Part shown: positions 54,201 through 62,786 of the stretch, piece by piece
How the letters are laid out: the number at the start of each line of letters is the position of its first letter
How positions within the stretch are numbered: position 1 is the stretch's first letter
Assembly (NCBI RefSeq): GCF_963667735.1
Contig: NZ_OY763919.1
Coordinates: 1,116,001-1,180,000 of the forward strand
Direction: 5' to 3'
DNA: 64,000 nucleotides
Origin: an uncultured Methanoregula sp.
GTDB lineage: Archaea; Halobacteriota; Methanomicrobia; Methanomicrobiales; Methanospirillaceae
The notes under the pieces: model-generated
Database searches by the model: none
What the model was told of the DNA's origin: nothing
The model's input: the letters and a program-made list of their open reading frames with translations, nothing else
Translations under genes and position numbers: made by a program

Positions 54201-55895
54201 TTCACGGTCCATGTCCATCCCGAGGACCAGGCCCGTTTCACGGAGTCGATTACTGCCGCAGTACAGGAACGCAAACCCTGGAACTTTGAAGGCCGTTTCA
54301 TCCGGCCGTCGGGGGAGGAGATCTGGTTTGCCGGCTCCTCGTGCCCGGTCGAACACGAGACCGAAGTGGTCTTCACCGGAATCCTGATGGATATCACGAA
54401 CCGGAAACTGGGCGAGGCACGTCTCAAGGCTGCCTACGAACAGCTCTCTTTATCGGAAGAGGAGCTCCGGGAACAGTACGAGTCCCTGGAGAATAGCGGC
54501 CGGGCGATCAAAGACCGGGAGGAGAAGTACCGCCTGCTCGTTGAAGTGACCGGGACCGGGTACGTGATCATTGACGAGAATGGCCGGGTCCTGGATGCAA
54601 ATCCTGAATATGTGCGCATGACGGGCTTTTCCGACCGGGCCGGGATTATCGGCAGGAACGTCCTTGAATGGACTGCCGAGAGCGATCACGACAGGAATAC
54701 GGAGGCCGTCCGGCAGTGTCTCCGGGACGGGAAGATCTTTGATTTCGAGATCAATTACCAGGATCGAGCCGGCCGGATCATTCCCGTTGAGATCAATGCC
54801 GCAGTCGTCCACGAGGGAGGAAGGCTGCAGATAATTGCCCTGACCCGCGACATATCCTCCCGGAAGGCAACCGAGCGGGCCCTCCGCACTTCCGAAAACC
54901 AGTACCGCACGCTCGTCGAGAGCAGCCACGATATCATCTTCACCCTGGACCGGGATGGCATCTTCCTGTTCCTGTCGCCGAGCGTGACAACCCATCTCGG
55001 CTATGCGCCCTCGGACCTAATCGGAAAATCCTACAAATCCGTAGTCTTTCCTGAGGATGTTTCGCTCTGCGAAGCCTGCATCTCCCAGTCCTCCGACAAG
55101 AAGAACCCCATGGCGGAAGTCGAGTACCGCATCTACCATGCAGACCGATCCCTCCGGATCCAGGTTGCCAATGTCTCCCCGGTATTCGATGAAGCCGGTA
55201 CAGTCCTCTTCTATGTCTGCACCGCCCGCGATGTCTCTGACTTAAAACAGTCGCAGCTTGCAATGCGGGAGGCAAGCAAGAAACTGAGCCTCCTCAACAG
55301 TATCACCCGGCATGACGTGGCAAACCAGCTCACGACCCTCCTCGGGTACACCCAGCTTGCGATGATGAGCAAGCCCGCGCCTGCAGTCGGCGATTTCCTC
55401 TCCAAGATAGAGAAGGCTGCAAAAGTGATCCAGCGCCAGATCGAGTTCACCCGCACCTACCAGGAGCTGGGTGCGGGAGCCCCGACCTGGCAGAGGATTG
55501 GGGATCTGGTGACGGGCGCCCAGAATGAGATTGCCATCACCTGCACCTGCAACTCGTTCGAAATTTACGCCGACCCGATGCTCTCGAAGGTCTTCTTCAA
55601 TCTCTTTGACAATGCAGTCCGGCACGGAGAGCATGCCACGGCAATCACGGTCCGGTGCGAGGTGATAGCGGACGAGCTCGTCATCTTTGTCGAGGACAAC
55701 GGAGTCGGCATCCCGCTCGATGAGAAACCCAAATTGTTCCGGAAAGGGTACGGCAAGAACACGGGATTCGGCCTCTTCCTGGCCCGGGAGATCCTCGCGA
55801 TCACCGGTATTGCCATCCACGAGACCGGGGTTTACGGCAGGGGCGCCCGGTTCGAGATTACCGTGCCAAAAAGGGTGTTTCGCCCCGTTGCGTGA
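51297..55895 (+). CDS. Receiver-PAS-GAF hybrid histidine kinase
   Basis: The 1532-residue protein begins with a receiver domain (about 1-120; VDDEP at 7-11, phospho-acceptor Asp53 in IVSDYQMPG, FTGRG, DFYLQKGG). Then come about seven PAS domains and one GAF domain (around 590-750; VTESPLGYLAFLNED), joined by coiled linkers that repeat the pattern LAANEQLAASSEELRSQY. The H-box NSITRHDVANQL (His near 1337) and HATPase (to 1531; GFGLFLAREIL) close the protein. No membrane segment is seen, so it is cytoplasmic. Receiver at the N terminus and kinase at the C terminus suggest input by phosphotransfer. Confidence 0.93.
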   Translation: MFSLLYVDDEPNLLEICQLFLERTGEFEVATVESGAGALALLSRVDFDAIVSDYQMPGMTGIELLKAVRKSDPNIPFILFTGRGREEVVIEAINNGADFYLQKGGDPQAQFAELSHKLKQAIGRRQAEKDLSDSQKRLSDIINFLPDATFAIDTEGTVIAWNHAIEEMTGIPAPDILGKGEYEYSLPFYGSRRPLLIDLIFEPDESVLEYYSNLRREGNILSAETDLPHPKGNRIFVMAKASPLYNRNGDITGAIESIRDISERRKAEEELRALNEQLTASDEELRSQLEELVRAQDEQAKSEENFRILVDNVPDAIFIQTGNRFRYLNNAALSLMGASLSDQLLGTDLFDRIHPAFHERLRERIRRLTIDLQPVEQLEEIYLKLDGTPVDVEASAVPFRFEGEPGALVMVRDITIRKRAAEDLLAANEQLAASSEELRSQYNELAINEKRIRESEERYRAVLEHAPAGMHFYDLKPDGTLVFKGANPSADAILKIRHADYIGKSILDVFPGLAGTEIPGKYREVAASGTSWQTDQVFYDKGAISGAFSVSAFQIQPGSMAAMFIDITERKKAEHELQAAYEQVAATEEELRSQYNELVISENRIRSSEARLRYLLGFYDLAEGSERALMDSAVEGAGAVTESPLGYLAFLNEDESELTMYAWSKSAMEECALQEKPLIYKTDQTGLWGEPVRQRRPLITNDYAVPGPLRKGYPEGHPEIIRHLGVPVIDNGRVVLVAGVANKAADYTDEDVQNLLVLVQGLWQVLRRKRTEKALIENEARFRSIFENSPYPIVINSRKTRKYIAVNEAFLHDNGFTMEDVQGKDSVDLGLVSPEDQAVIVNLLQTKNRVDRLPIAIRKKGGVVAHILISALPVMFHEEPAILTMTADITELERTQGELRARYEELAAAQNELTARTRQMEEIASTIPGAVYQYYVRSDGTCGFSYINTQSGMEIFGIDDSVSDFLSWFTVHVHPEDQARFTESITAAVQERKPWNFEGRFIRPSGEEIWFAGSSCPVEHETEVVFTGILMDITNRKLGEARLKAAYEQLSLSEEELREQYESLENSGRAIKDREEKYRLLVEVTGTGYVIIDENGRVLDANPEYVRMTGFSDRAGIIGRNVLEWTAESDHDRNTEAVRQCLRDGKIFDFEINYQDRAGRIIPVEINAAVVHEGGRLQIIALTRDISSRKATERALRTSENQYRTLVESSHDIIFTLDRDGIFLFLSPSVTTHLGYAPSDLIGKSYKSVVFPEDVSLCEACISQSSDKKNPMAEVEYRIYHADRSLRIQVANVSPVFDEAGTVLFYVCTARDVSDLKQSQLAMREASKKLSLLNSITRHDVANQLTTLLGYTQLAMMSKPAPAVGDFLSKIEKAAKVIQRQIEFTRTYQELGAGAPTWQRIGDLVTGAQNEIAITCTCNSFEIYADPMLSKVFFNLFDNAVRHGEHATAITVRCEVIADELVIFVEDNGVGIPLDEKPKLFRKGYGKNTGFGLFLAREILAITGIAIHETGVYGRGARFEITVPKRVFRPVA

Positions 55896-55910
55896 CCCGG
55901 GCGCTATGGT

Positions 55911-57710
55911 TCAGCTGTTCAGAAGCCCTTCGAGTTTTCCCCGGAACTGGCTCATGTACAGCTCGTAATAGAATCCTTTTCTCTCCATCAGTTCGCTGTG
56001 CTTCCCGCGCTCGACAATCTGTCCTTTGTCGATGACCAGGATCTGGTCGGCATGCCGGATCGTGGAAAGGCGGTGGGCGATGATGAACGAGGTCTTGTCC
56101 TTCTGGAGGGCAAGAAGTCCCTCCTGGATCAGCCTCTCGGTCCGCGTATCGACATTGCTCGTTGCTTCGTCGAGGATGAGCATACGGGGGTTTGCGACAA
56201 TCGCCCGGGCTATCGTGAGCATCTGCCGCTGGCCCTGCGACAGGTTCGCCCCCCCGTCGATGAGGACCGTCTGGTAGCCGTTGGGCTGCTGGAGGATAAA
56301 CTCGTGGGCATTGGCCTGTTGTGCAGCCTGGATGCACTCCTCGTCCGTTGCCCCTTCGCGGGCATACTTCAGGTTTGAGATGATGGTATCCGAGAAGAGG
56401 AACGGCTCCTGGAGCACCTGGGCTATCTGGATGCGGAGGGTGTCCTGCTGCACGGACCTCACGTCCGTCCCATCCACCCTGATCGCCCCGCCTCCGATAT
56501 CATAATACCGGGTGAGGATGTTGATGATCGTGCTCTTCCCCGCTCCCGTGGGCCCGCAGAGGCCGAAGATCTGCCCTGGTTCTGCATGGAAGGAGTTGTC
56601 GGCAAGCACCCTTCTTCCCGGGATATACGAGAAGTCCACGTGATCGAAGACGACATCGCCCTCGACAACGGGCATGGACGGGGCGCCCACATCGTCACCA
56701 ACGGTCGGCTTCTCGTCCAAGATGGCAAAGACCCGGGATGCCCCCACAATCGCGTTGAGGATCTGGGCATAGACCGAGAAGATGCTGGTGAACCCGTTGA
56801 GGAGGGCGAACGAGAACCCGATAAAAGCGATCAGCGTGCCTATCCCGGCCATGCCCTCCATCACCATCAGACCGCCGACAACGAGGAGGATGACCGTAAG
56901 CACGGAGGTGAAGACCGTGGAGATCTGCTGGTTGATGAGGGCCGAGAACTGGGCTTTCTCGCCGATGGTGGCGACCCGGTTGCTCCGGGCCTCGAACCTT
57001 CGCGACGCTTCCTCCTGCTGCCGGCAGGCGATGATAGTCTTGGCCCCCGAGAGCCACTCCTCGGCAAAGCCGTTGAGATCGCTTGTCTTCTCCTGCAGGA
57101 GGACAAACGCCGGGCCCGAGGTTTTTGTTATCAGCCACGAGACCCCGACTAGAGCAAGCACCACGATATACGAGAGGACCGTGAATGCAGGGCTGATCCA
57201 GAGCATGATGATGCTCGTGATGATGATCGTTAAGATTGCCTGGCCGGTCTCGAGCGCACCAATGCTGATGAACTGCTCGATCACCTGCGTATCGTTCGTA
57301 ACCCGGCTCATCAGTTCCCCGATGGGGCGCCGGTCGAAGAAGTCGAGGGAGAGTGTCTGGATGTGGCCGAAGAGATCGGTTCTGAGCTTCAGGAGGGCAT
57401 CCTGCGCAATGTCGGCCAGAAATTTCCTGGATATGATCCCGGACACCCACATGACCATGGCTGCAGAGAGAAGCCAGAGCACAATGAGTTCGAGCGGCCC
57501 GACCGGCTGGTTGGATCCTGCCGAGATGAAGTTGGTGGCCTCCCCCATCAGGATCGAGAAGAGCGCTCCCATGAACGCAAAGACCGCCATGAAGAAGATG
57601 ACCACGGCAAGTTTCAGCTTGTGGGGGGCAAGGTACCGGAAGAAGCGGCGGACGGTCGGGCCCATGGCAGGACCCGCATCCCCGTCAGGGGTTTCTGCGC
57701 GGAGCGTCAT
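55911..57710 (-). CDS. ABC exporter subunit with consensus ATP site residues
   Basis: The 599-residue half-transporter has six membrane helices (about 30-330) and a nucleotide-binding domain: Walker A GPTGAGKSTI, signature LSQGQRQML, Walker B MLILDEATSNVD and switch His in IAHRLST. It pairs with the upstream gene, whose catalytic residues are degenerate, to form a heterodimeric exporter of the TM287/288 type. Substrate unknown (peptides, lipids or drugs are typical). The start overlaps the upstream gene by 4 bp. Confidence 0.93.
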   Translation of the reverse strand: MTLRAETPDGDAGPAMGPTVRRFFRYLAPHKLKLAVVIFFMAVFAFMGALFSILMGEATNFISAGSNQPVGPLELIVLWLLSAAMVMWVSGIISRKFLADIAQDALLKLRTDLFGHIQTLSLDFFDRRPIGELMSRVTNDTQVIEQFISIGALETGQAILTIIITSIIMLWISPAFTVLSYIVVLALVGVSWLITKTSGPAFVLLQEKTSDLNGFAEEWLSGAKTIIACRQQEEASRRFEARSNRVATIGEKAQFSALINQQISTVFTSVLTVILLVVGGLMVMEGMAGIGTLIAFIGFSFALLNGFTSIFSVYAQILNAIVGASRVFAILDEKPTVGDDVGAPSMPVVEGDVVFDHVDFSYIPGRRVLADNSFHAEPGQIFGLCGPTGAGKSTIINILTRYYDIGGGAIRVDGTDVRSVQQDTLRIQIAQVLQEPFLFSDTIISNLKYAREGATDEECIQAAQQANAHEFILQQPNGYQTVLIDGGANLSQGQRQMLTIARAIVANPRMLILDEATSNVDTRTERLIQEGLLALQKDKTSFIIAHRLSTIRHADQILVIDKGQIVERGKHSELMERKGFYYELYMSQFRGKLEGLLNS

Positions 57711-59476
57711 GCTGGTCCTCCGCTCACAATGCCCCGCCCGAGCTGCGAATCATAGATCTCCCGGTACTGCGGGCTCTCTTTCAAGAGCTGCTCGTGGGTG
57801 CCCGAGGCTGCGATCTTCCCGTCCTCGAGAAGGATGATCCGGTCGGCGGCTATCACCGTGCTGATCCGCTGGGCCACGAGAATCTTGGTGGTCCTGGCAA
57901 ACCGCCGGTTGATCCGGTCCTGGATCCGCGCCTCGGTGGCAACATCGCATGCGCTCGTGCTGTCGTCGAGGATCAGGATCTTCGGCTGCGCTGCGAGCGT
58001 CCGGGCTATCGCAAGGCGCTGCCGCTGCCCGCCCGAGAAGTTTGCCCCGTGCCGGGCCACTGCGTCATCGTACCGTTTGGGAATGTTCTCAACGAACCCC
58101 GCGGCATCGGCATCCGCGGCGCTCGCCATCAGGTTCTCGTCCGATTTGTCCGCTGCGGCAAAGAGCAGGTTCTCGCGGATGGTCCCGAAGAAGAGGTTCG
58201 GCTGCTGGAGGCAGATGGCCACCAAACCCCGGAGCGTCTCCTGCGGGAAGGCCCGGATGTCCGTACCGTCGATCGTGATGCGGCCGTCTGTAACATCGTA
58301 AAACCGGGGAATGAGGTTGACCAGCGTCGACTTCCCCGAACCGGTTGCGCCGAGGAACCCGACCGTCTCTCCCGGCTCTGCCACAAAGCTGATGTCGCGG
58401 AGCACGAGCGGGCCGGGGGTATTGTCAGGACCCGCGTACCCGAACGAGACATGGTCGAAGACCACCCGGCCTTTGACCGAAGCAGGATCGATCTCTGCCG
58501 GGGCTCCCGGATCCTGCACATCGGCCGGGGTGTCGAGGATCTCGAAGATCCGTACAAGCGATGGCCGGGCGGAGGAGATGGCGGGCAAGACGGTCCCGAG
58601 GATCATGAACGGCATGATCAGGAGGGAGAGGTACTGGACCGAGGCTATCACTTCGCCGACCGAGAAGCCCGTTCCTAAGAGGACGCTTCTTCCGCCAATG
58701 AAGAATACGGCGGCAAGGGCCAGGTTGACGATGAGCAGCATGGTCGGGATCAGGATGGCGATGCTGGTCTGGGCCCGGAGGGAGGCTGCCCCCACGGAGC
58801 CGGCAACCTCCGCGAACCGCTTGTTCTCAAGGCGCTGGCGGACGAACGCCTTGACCACCCGGATTCCCGCCATGTTCTCCTGGAGGGCCCCGCCCATCCG
58901 GTCGTATCTCTCCTGCCTTGTTGTGAAGACCGGCAGGACAAACCAGAGATATATGGCAAGGAGGATGGAGAAGACGATGATCAGGATCACCATCAGGCCG
59001 ATGAGGGGCGGGGACTTGACTGCAACCAAAAGGAATGTGATGATGAGCATGACCGGGATGAGCGCAAGGTTGAGGATGCCCTGCTGGATGGCGATCTTGA
59101 CATTCTGGATATCGTTGGTCAGCCGCATCAGGAGATCGCTCGGGCGCATCCGGTCCAGGTTCCCGAACGAGAGCTGCTGGATCCGGTCATAGGCCGCAGT
59201 CCTGAGGTAATGGGCGGTCCATTCCGAGAATTTCACGGCAATGAGCGTATTTGCTACCTGGAGTGCCGCGGCTATGAGGGTGAGGATGAGCATGTATCCC
59301 CCGTAGTGGATGACCATGCCGAGATCGTTTCCCATGATTCCGTCGTTGATCAGGGACTGGGATAGGGTCGGGACCGCGATCGTGCAGGCCGATGCCCCGA
59401 TCGTGAGCAGGATCGAAAGTACCAGGTATTTTTTATAATCTCCCCATATGCCGAGGAGCCGCGAGAGCGTGTTCAT
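57707..59476 (-). CDS. ABC exporter subunit with degenerate ATP site residues
   Basis: The 589-residue half-transporter has six membrane helices (about 15-300) and a nucleotide-binding domain: Walker A GATGSGKSTLV, signature FSGGQRQRL, Walker B ILILDDSTSACD (Asp where the catalytic Glu normally stands) and VAQRIST (Gln in place of the switch His). Both changes are typical of the non-hydrolysing half of heterodimeric exporters. First gene of the pair; the partner follows with a 4-bp overlap. Confidence 0.93.
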   Translation of the reverse strand: MNTLSRLLGIWGDYKKYLVLSILLTIGASACTIAVPTLSQSLINDGIMGNDLGMVIHYGGYMLILTLIAAALQVANTLIAVKFSEWTAHYLRTAAYDRIQQLSFGNLDRMRPSDLLMRLTNDIQNVKIAIQQGILNLALIPVMLIITFLLVAVKSPPLIGLMVILIIVFSILLAIYLWFVLPVFTTRQERYDRMGGALQENMAGIRVVKAFVRQRLENKRFAEVAGSVGAASLRAQTSIAILIPTMLLIVNLALAAVFFIGGRSVLLGTGFSVGEVIASVQYLSLLIMPFMILGTVLPAISSARPSLVRIFEILDTPADVQDPGAPAEIDPASVKGRVVFDHVSFGYAGPDNTPGPLVLRDISFVAEPGETVGFLGATGSGKSTLVNLIPRFYDVTDGRITIDGTDIRAFPQETLRGLVAICLQQPNLFFGTIRENLLFAAADKSDENLMASAADADAAGFVENIPKRYDDAVARHGANFSGGQRQRLAIARTLAAQPKILILDDSTSACDVATEARIQDRINRRFARTTKILVAQRISTVIAADRIILLEDGKIAASGTHEQLLKESPQYREIYDSQLGRGIVSGGPA

Positions 59477-59532
59477 ATTCTTCCATCATCCTCCGGTAAC
59501 CCGTGATACGTGAATGATGCCCCCGCTCTTTC

Positions 59533-59540
59533 ATATATAT
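59533..59540 (-). promoter_or_regulatory. TATA box of the ABC exporter operon
   Basis: The minus strand reads AATATATATGAAAG here, about 60 bases before the start codon at 59476. Confidence 0.5.
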
Positions 59541-59647
59541 TGTGGAATGACTGCCTGGACAGGAACAAAGAACCCGCAACCCGGGCAGCCGGCATTTTTC
59601 AGCAATGGGAACATTATGCGGGGGTATCCTGCAACATGGAGTGAGAA

Positions 59648-60025
59648 TTATTGCCAGTCCCTGGAGGCGGAGATGAAGAGCGCGATGATGCCGAAGACCA
59701 GAAGACCTGCCAGGATCCCGTCCGCATCCGAGAACGAACGGCTGATCGCGAGCCCCAGGTACCAGGATATGGCGATGGCCGAGACGAAGAGCGCAATTCC
59801 CAGGAAGACCTCGCTCAGCTGGGAGGAGCGGAGAACCGGAACCTTAAACGGCAGCGTCCAGTCCCGCTTCCGGGCAAATGCCCACAGGAGCCAGAAAAGG
59901 ATGATCAGGAAGAGGATGGCAATCCCGTAGCCCCGGATGATGCTTTCTGCCGAGACCGCACTGAGAAGTGCAGCGAGCACTGCGATGAGGACCAGGAGAA
60001 GATCGGGGAGTGAGATGCCTGCCAT
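59648..60025 (-). CDS. Small integral membrane protein
   Basis: The 125-residue protein has about four hydrophobic helices (approximately 8-25, 30-50, 72-92, 100-120) with a basic loop FARKRDWTLPF between the second and third. I do not recognise a family. It lies upstream of the ABC operon in the same direction, separated by its stop at 59648 and 170 bp, so co-transcription is possible but unproven. Confidence 0.7.
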   Translation of the reverse strand: MAGISLPDLLLVLIAVLAALLSAVSAESIIRGYGIAILFLIILFWLLWAFARKRDWTLPFKVPVLRSSQLSEVFLGIALFVSAIAISWYLGLAISRSFSDADGILAGLLVFGIIALFISASRDWQ

Positions 60026-60161
60026 GCAATGGGATGCTGGCGGGATCCCGATATATTTTTGCTTTCCTGTGATCCGTTCCTCCCGAAGCGTGAGAGCAAA
60101 ACCGGAAAACCATCAAAATATAATCGAAGTTCGTATATAAAATAACAAATCTAGTAGATTG

Positions 60162-60170
60162 TATAAAAAA
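60162..60170 (+). promoter_or_regulatory. TATA-like element before the propeller-PKD gene
   Basis: TATAAAAAA sits about 33 bases before ATG 60199; a second candidate TATATAAAA lies at 60134-60142. Confidence 0.4.
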
Positions 60171-60198
60171 GAGCGATCCCTTGCTCCCATGGTGAACT

Positions 60199-62232
60199 AT
60201 GAGACTTCTTGATGTGTCCTGCAGCCTGCTCCCCCTACTATCTCTGGGCATTCTTCTCATTCTTGCAGTCCAGCCCGCAGCCGCTGCGCCGTCTGCGGCA
60301 TTCAGTGCCAGTCCCACGGCGGGATATCTCCCCTTATCCGTCTCCTTTTCCGATGCTTCCACAGGTTCTCCTACCGGATGGGCCTGGTTCTTTGGCGACG
60401 AGGGGTTCCGGGAGCCCTGGACCGAGCAGACGCCGGCAGCCGGATGGTCGGAGCGGGAAGCCCCCGGCAGTGCAACCCTGTCAGACGGGAGCATCGTGGT
60501 CACCGGTGGTGATTATACATCTCCCATGAACGACACGTGGCGTTCAACCGACAAGGGAGCAACGTGGACACGGATGAACGCGAGTTCCGGATGGGACGAG
60601 CGCGTTGGCCATTCCAGTGCAGTGCTTCCTGATGGAAGTATCGTCCTCACCGGGGGTCTCTCTGCCGGCAAAACGTACAACGACACGTGGCGTTCAACGG
60701 ATCAGGGCGCGACCTGGACGCGGATGAATGCAAGTTCCGGGTGGGAAGAGCGGTATACCCACGCCACGGTTGTGCTGCCGGACGGGAGTATCGTCCTTTC
60801 CGGAGGATTCAGGCACGACTGCGTCAGCCTGAACGACACGTGGCGTTCGACAGACAAGGGGGCAACGTGGATACCGATGAACGGAAGCAGCGGGTGGGAA
60901 GCCCGGTGCGCCCATACCGGCGTTGCCCTGCCGGATGGCAGCACCCTTGTCATGGGCGGGATGGCAGATGCCGACAGTGCCGCTGTCGTGCTGGCAGGTG
61001 CCGCCGATTCGAATAAGATCTATTTCAATGACACCTGGCGCTCAACGGACAAGGGGGCGACCTGGACCCGTATGAGCGCACGTCCCGGGTGGCAGGCCAG
61101 GTACGGCCATGCCAGCGTTGCGATGCCGGATGGCAGTGTCGTTCTTATGGGGGGGAAAGTTACTGACGAGCTGAACGATGTCTGGCGCTCCACGGACAAC
61201 GGGGCAACCTGGACGCAGGCGAACGCGAGCGCAGGGTGGACAAAACGGGCATACCCGGCCGCGTTCGTGCTGCCGGACGGGAGCATCGTGCTCGGCGGCG
61301 GTACAGCCGGTCCATTATACCACGATGTCTGGCGTTTCGCCCCGGCCGGGTCCTCGGACCGGAGCCCGGTGCACACATATACCGGCGAGGGCACCTATTC
61401 CGTTGCATTGCAGGTATATGATGCATCGGGCTGGAGCAGCACGCGCAAGCTCAGTTATATCACGGCCACCCGGAAACCGGAACCTTCCGGGGGATCCGAT
61501 GATGGCCCCGCGCCCGTGAAACAGGGGTTGAAAGCCCCGCTGCAGAGACCGGTATCTTCAATTATGGTGAACGTGGGCCAGATTGGCCGGACCCCGATAA
61601 TCAGCGTGGATATAACCGGTGTTGGGGTCAAAGACGCTGTCGTGACCGCAACGGAAGTCAGCGGGCCCGGAAGTGGGGTTCCCCCGCCGCCGGGGATAGT
61701 GTATGAATATGTGGACATTACCCCGGCCCGGTTCACCGAGATAACCGAGACGAAGATCGTTTTTGTCGTCCCCGTGTCATGGATTAGCGATCACCATCTC
61801 ACCCCGCAGGAGATTGTCCTGTATCACCATGACGGGACCGGCTGGGAAGCGCTGCCGACAACTCTCACCGGCCTAAAAGACGGTGACGCGTATTATACCG
61901 CGGTCGGGTCTGGATTCTCCCGGTTTGCCATTACCGGGCAGCTGAACAGTTCGATCCGGAACACGACCGCCTCATCAAGCGGCAAGACCATGGGAGACCT
62001 GGTGACGGCCACCGTTCCGGTCACTCCTTCACGATCGGTTTCTGCCGCACAGCTCGCCCCGGTTGTTACTACGACAACCGCAGTTCCGGCACAGCAGGTA
62101 TTCCCCGGGTTCCCATTGGCAGCATTGGCGATCATCGTTACTGCCGCTGTAGTCCTTGTTATCGGTATTTTCCTGATCCGCCGCTGGAATATCCGCAGGC
62201 AGAACCCGGCGCTCTTCAAGTCGGATGATTGA
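60199..62232 (+). CDS. Surface protein: PKD domain interrupted by a kelch-type propeller
   Basis: The 677-residue protein has a signal peptide (about 1-29), the first half of a PKD domain (30-72; FSASPTAGYLPLSVSFSDAS, GWAWFFGDEG), six kelch-like repeats (about 73-388), each with PDGSIVLxGG and NDTWRSTDKGATW, then the second PKD half (about 390-420; HTYTGEGTYSVALQVYDASG). A PGF-pre-PGF-type domain (about 450-590), a Thr/Ser-rich stalk and a C-terminal helix (about 635-660) with RRW anchor follow. It is predicted to be membrane-bound with the propeller outside. The repeats are near-identical at DNA level (for example AACGACACGTGGCGTTC three times), so recent duplication is likely. Confidence 0.88.
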   Translation: MRLLDVSCSLLPLLSLGILLILAVQPAAAAPSAAFSASPTAGYLPLSVSFSDASTGSPTGWAWFFGDEGFREPWTEQTPAAGWSEREAPGSATLSDGSIVVTGGDYTSPMNDTWRSTDKGATWTRMNASSGWDERVGHSSAVLPDGSIVLTGGLSAGKTYNDTWRSTDQGATWTRMNASSGWEERYTHATVVLPDGSIVLSGGFRHDCVSLNDTWRSTDKGATWIPMNGSSGWEARCAHTGVALPDGSTLVMGGMADADSAAVVLAGAADSNKIYFNDTWRSTDKGATWTRMSARPGWQARYGHASVAMPDGSVVLMGGKVTDELNDVWRSTDNGATWTQANASAGWTKRAYPAAFVLPDGSIVLGGGTAGPLYHDVWRFAPAGSSDRSPVHTYTGEGTYSVALQVYDASGWSSTRKLSYITATRKPEPSGGSDDGPAPVKQGLKAPLQRPVSSIMVNVGQIGRTPIISVDITGVGVKDAVVTATEVSGPGSGVPPPPGIVYEYVDITPARFTEITETKIVFVVPVSWISDHHLTPQEIVLYHHDGTGWEALPTTLTGLKDGDAYYTAVGSGFSRFAITGQLNSSIRNTTASSSGKTMGDLVTATVPVTPSRSVSAAQLAPVVTTTTAVPAQQVFPGFPLAALAIIVTAAVVLVIGIFLIRRWNIRRQNPALFKSDD

Positions 62233-62517
62233 AAAGCGCAAACTGGGTTTTCTAGTAGAGTGGATTGTGTACCCTGATGTGGGGGGAGCTATCCCTTGCC
62301 CCAGACGACTTACGGAACGGGCTCTTCGGAGTGGATACGAACACTACTCGATCCCGGGCCCGTCTCCGGAGTAACCGGTCGCACTGGCAGCCGCCGGGAT
62401 ACGCTGAGTTCCGGCATATGTGCAGGACGAAAAAAAGCAGCGGTTGTCCGGCCCTGAGGAATGGTTGAGTCCTACAATGGGAGCGTGGTCCTGAACGACA
62501 AATCCCGGTCATGGGAT
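62233..62517. other. Non-coding stretch after the propeller gene
   Basis: No gene seen. Short frames here do not resemble proteins. It ends where repeat element B begins. Confidence 0.4.
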
Positions 62518-62786
62518 GGGGGGTCTGTGGTGAAAATTTTGAAAAAACCCGGAGACCCCACATACGTTGTGTCCGGAAGAGATATTCGGGAAAATACTCG
62601 TCGTAAAATAAAGAAATAATTTTGAGAAAAATCCCTCTTTCGGTTATCATAAAACCTGAGAATTTTACAAATTTTCACCACAGACCCCCTCCACTATATA
62701 TTGCGAGACTGTTATGAAATGGGTAACATTACGACGAAAAATCAGGTTATATTCCCATCTGGTGCTCCGGGGGGTCTGTGGTGAAA
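62518..62786. repeat. Repeat element B: second copy of the plus/minus/plus element
   Basis: Copies of the same repeat lie at 62518-62536 (plus), 62672-62689 (minus) and 62769-62786 (plus). CGTCGTAAA at 62599-62607 and TTACGACGA at 62729-62737 keep the same relative positions as in element A. Other sequence between them has diverged. Intergenic. Confidence 0.75.

Noticed and set aside
53115-54356. A 413-codon minus-strand frame opposite the large receiver-PAS kinase
   Set aside because: Antisense shadow of a gene with clear domains.
60150-62259. TCTAGTAGA flanking the propeller gene at 60150 and 62251
   Set aside because: Only nine bases and no other sign of insertion; likely chance.
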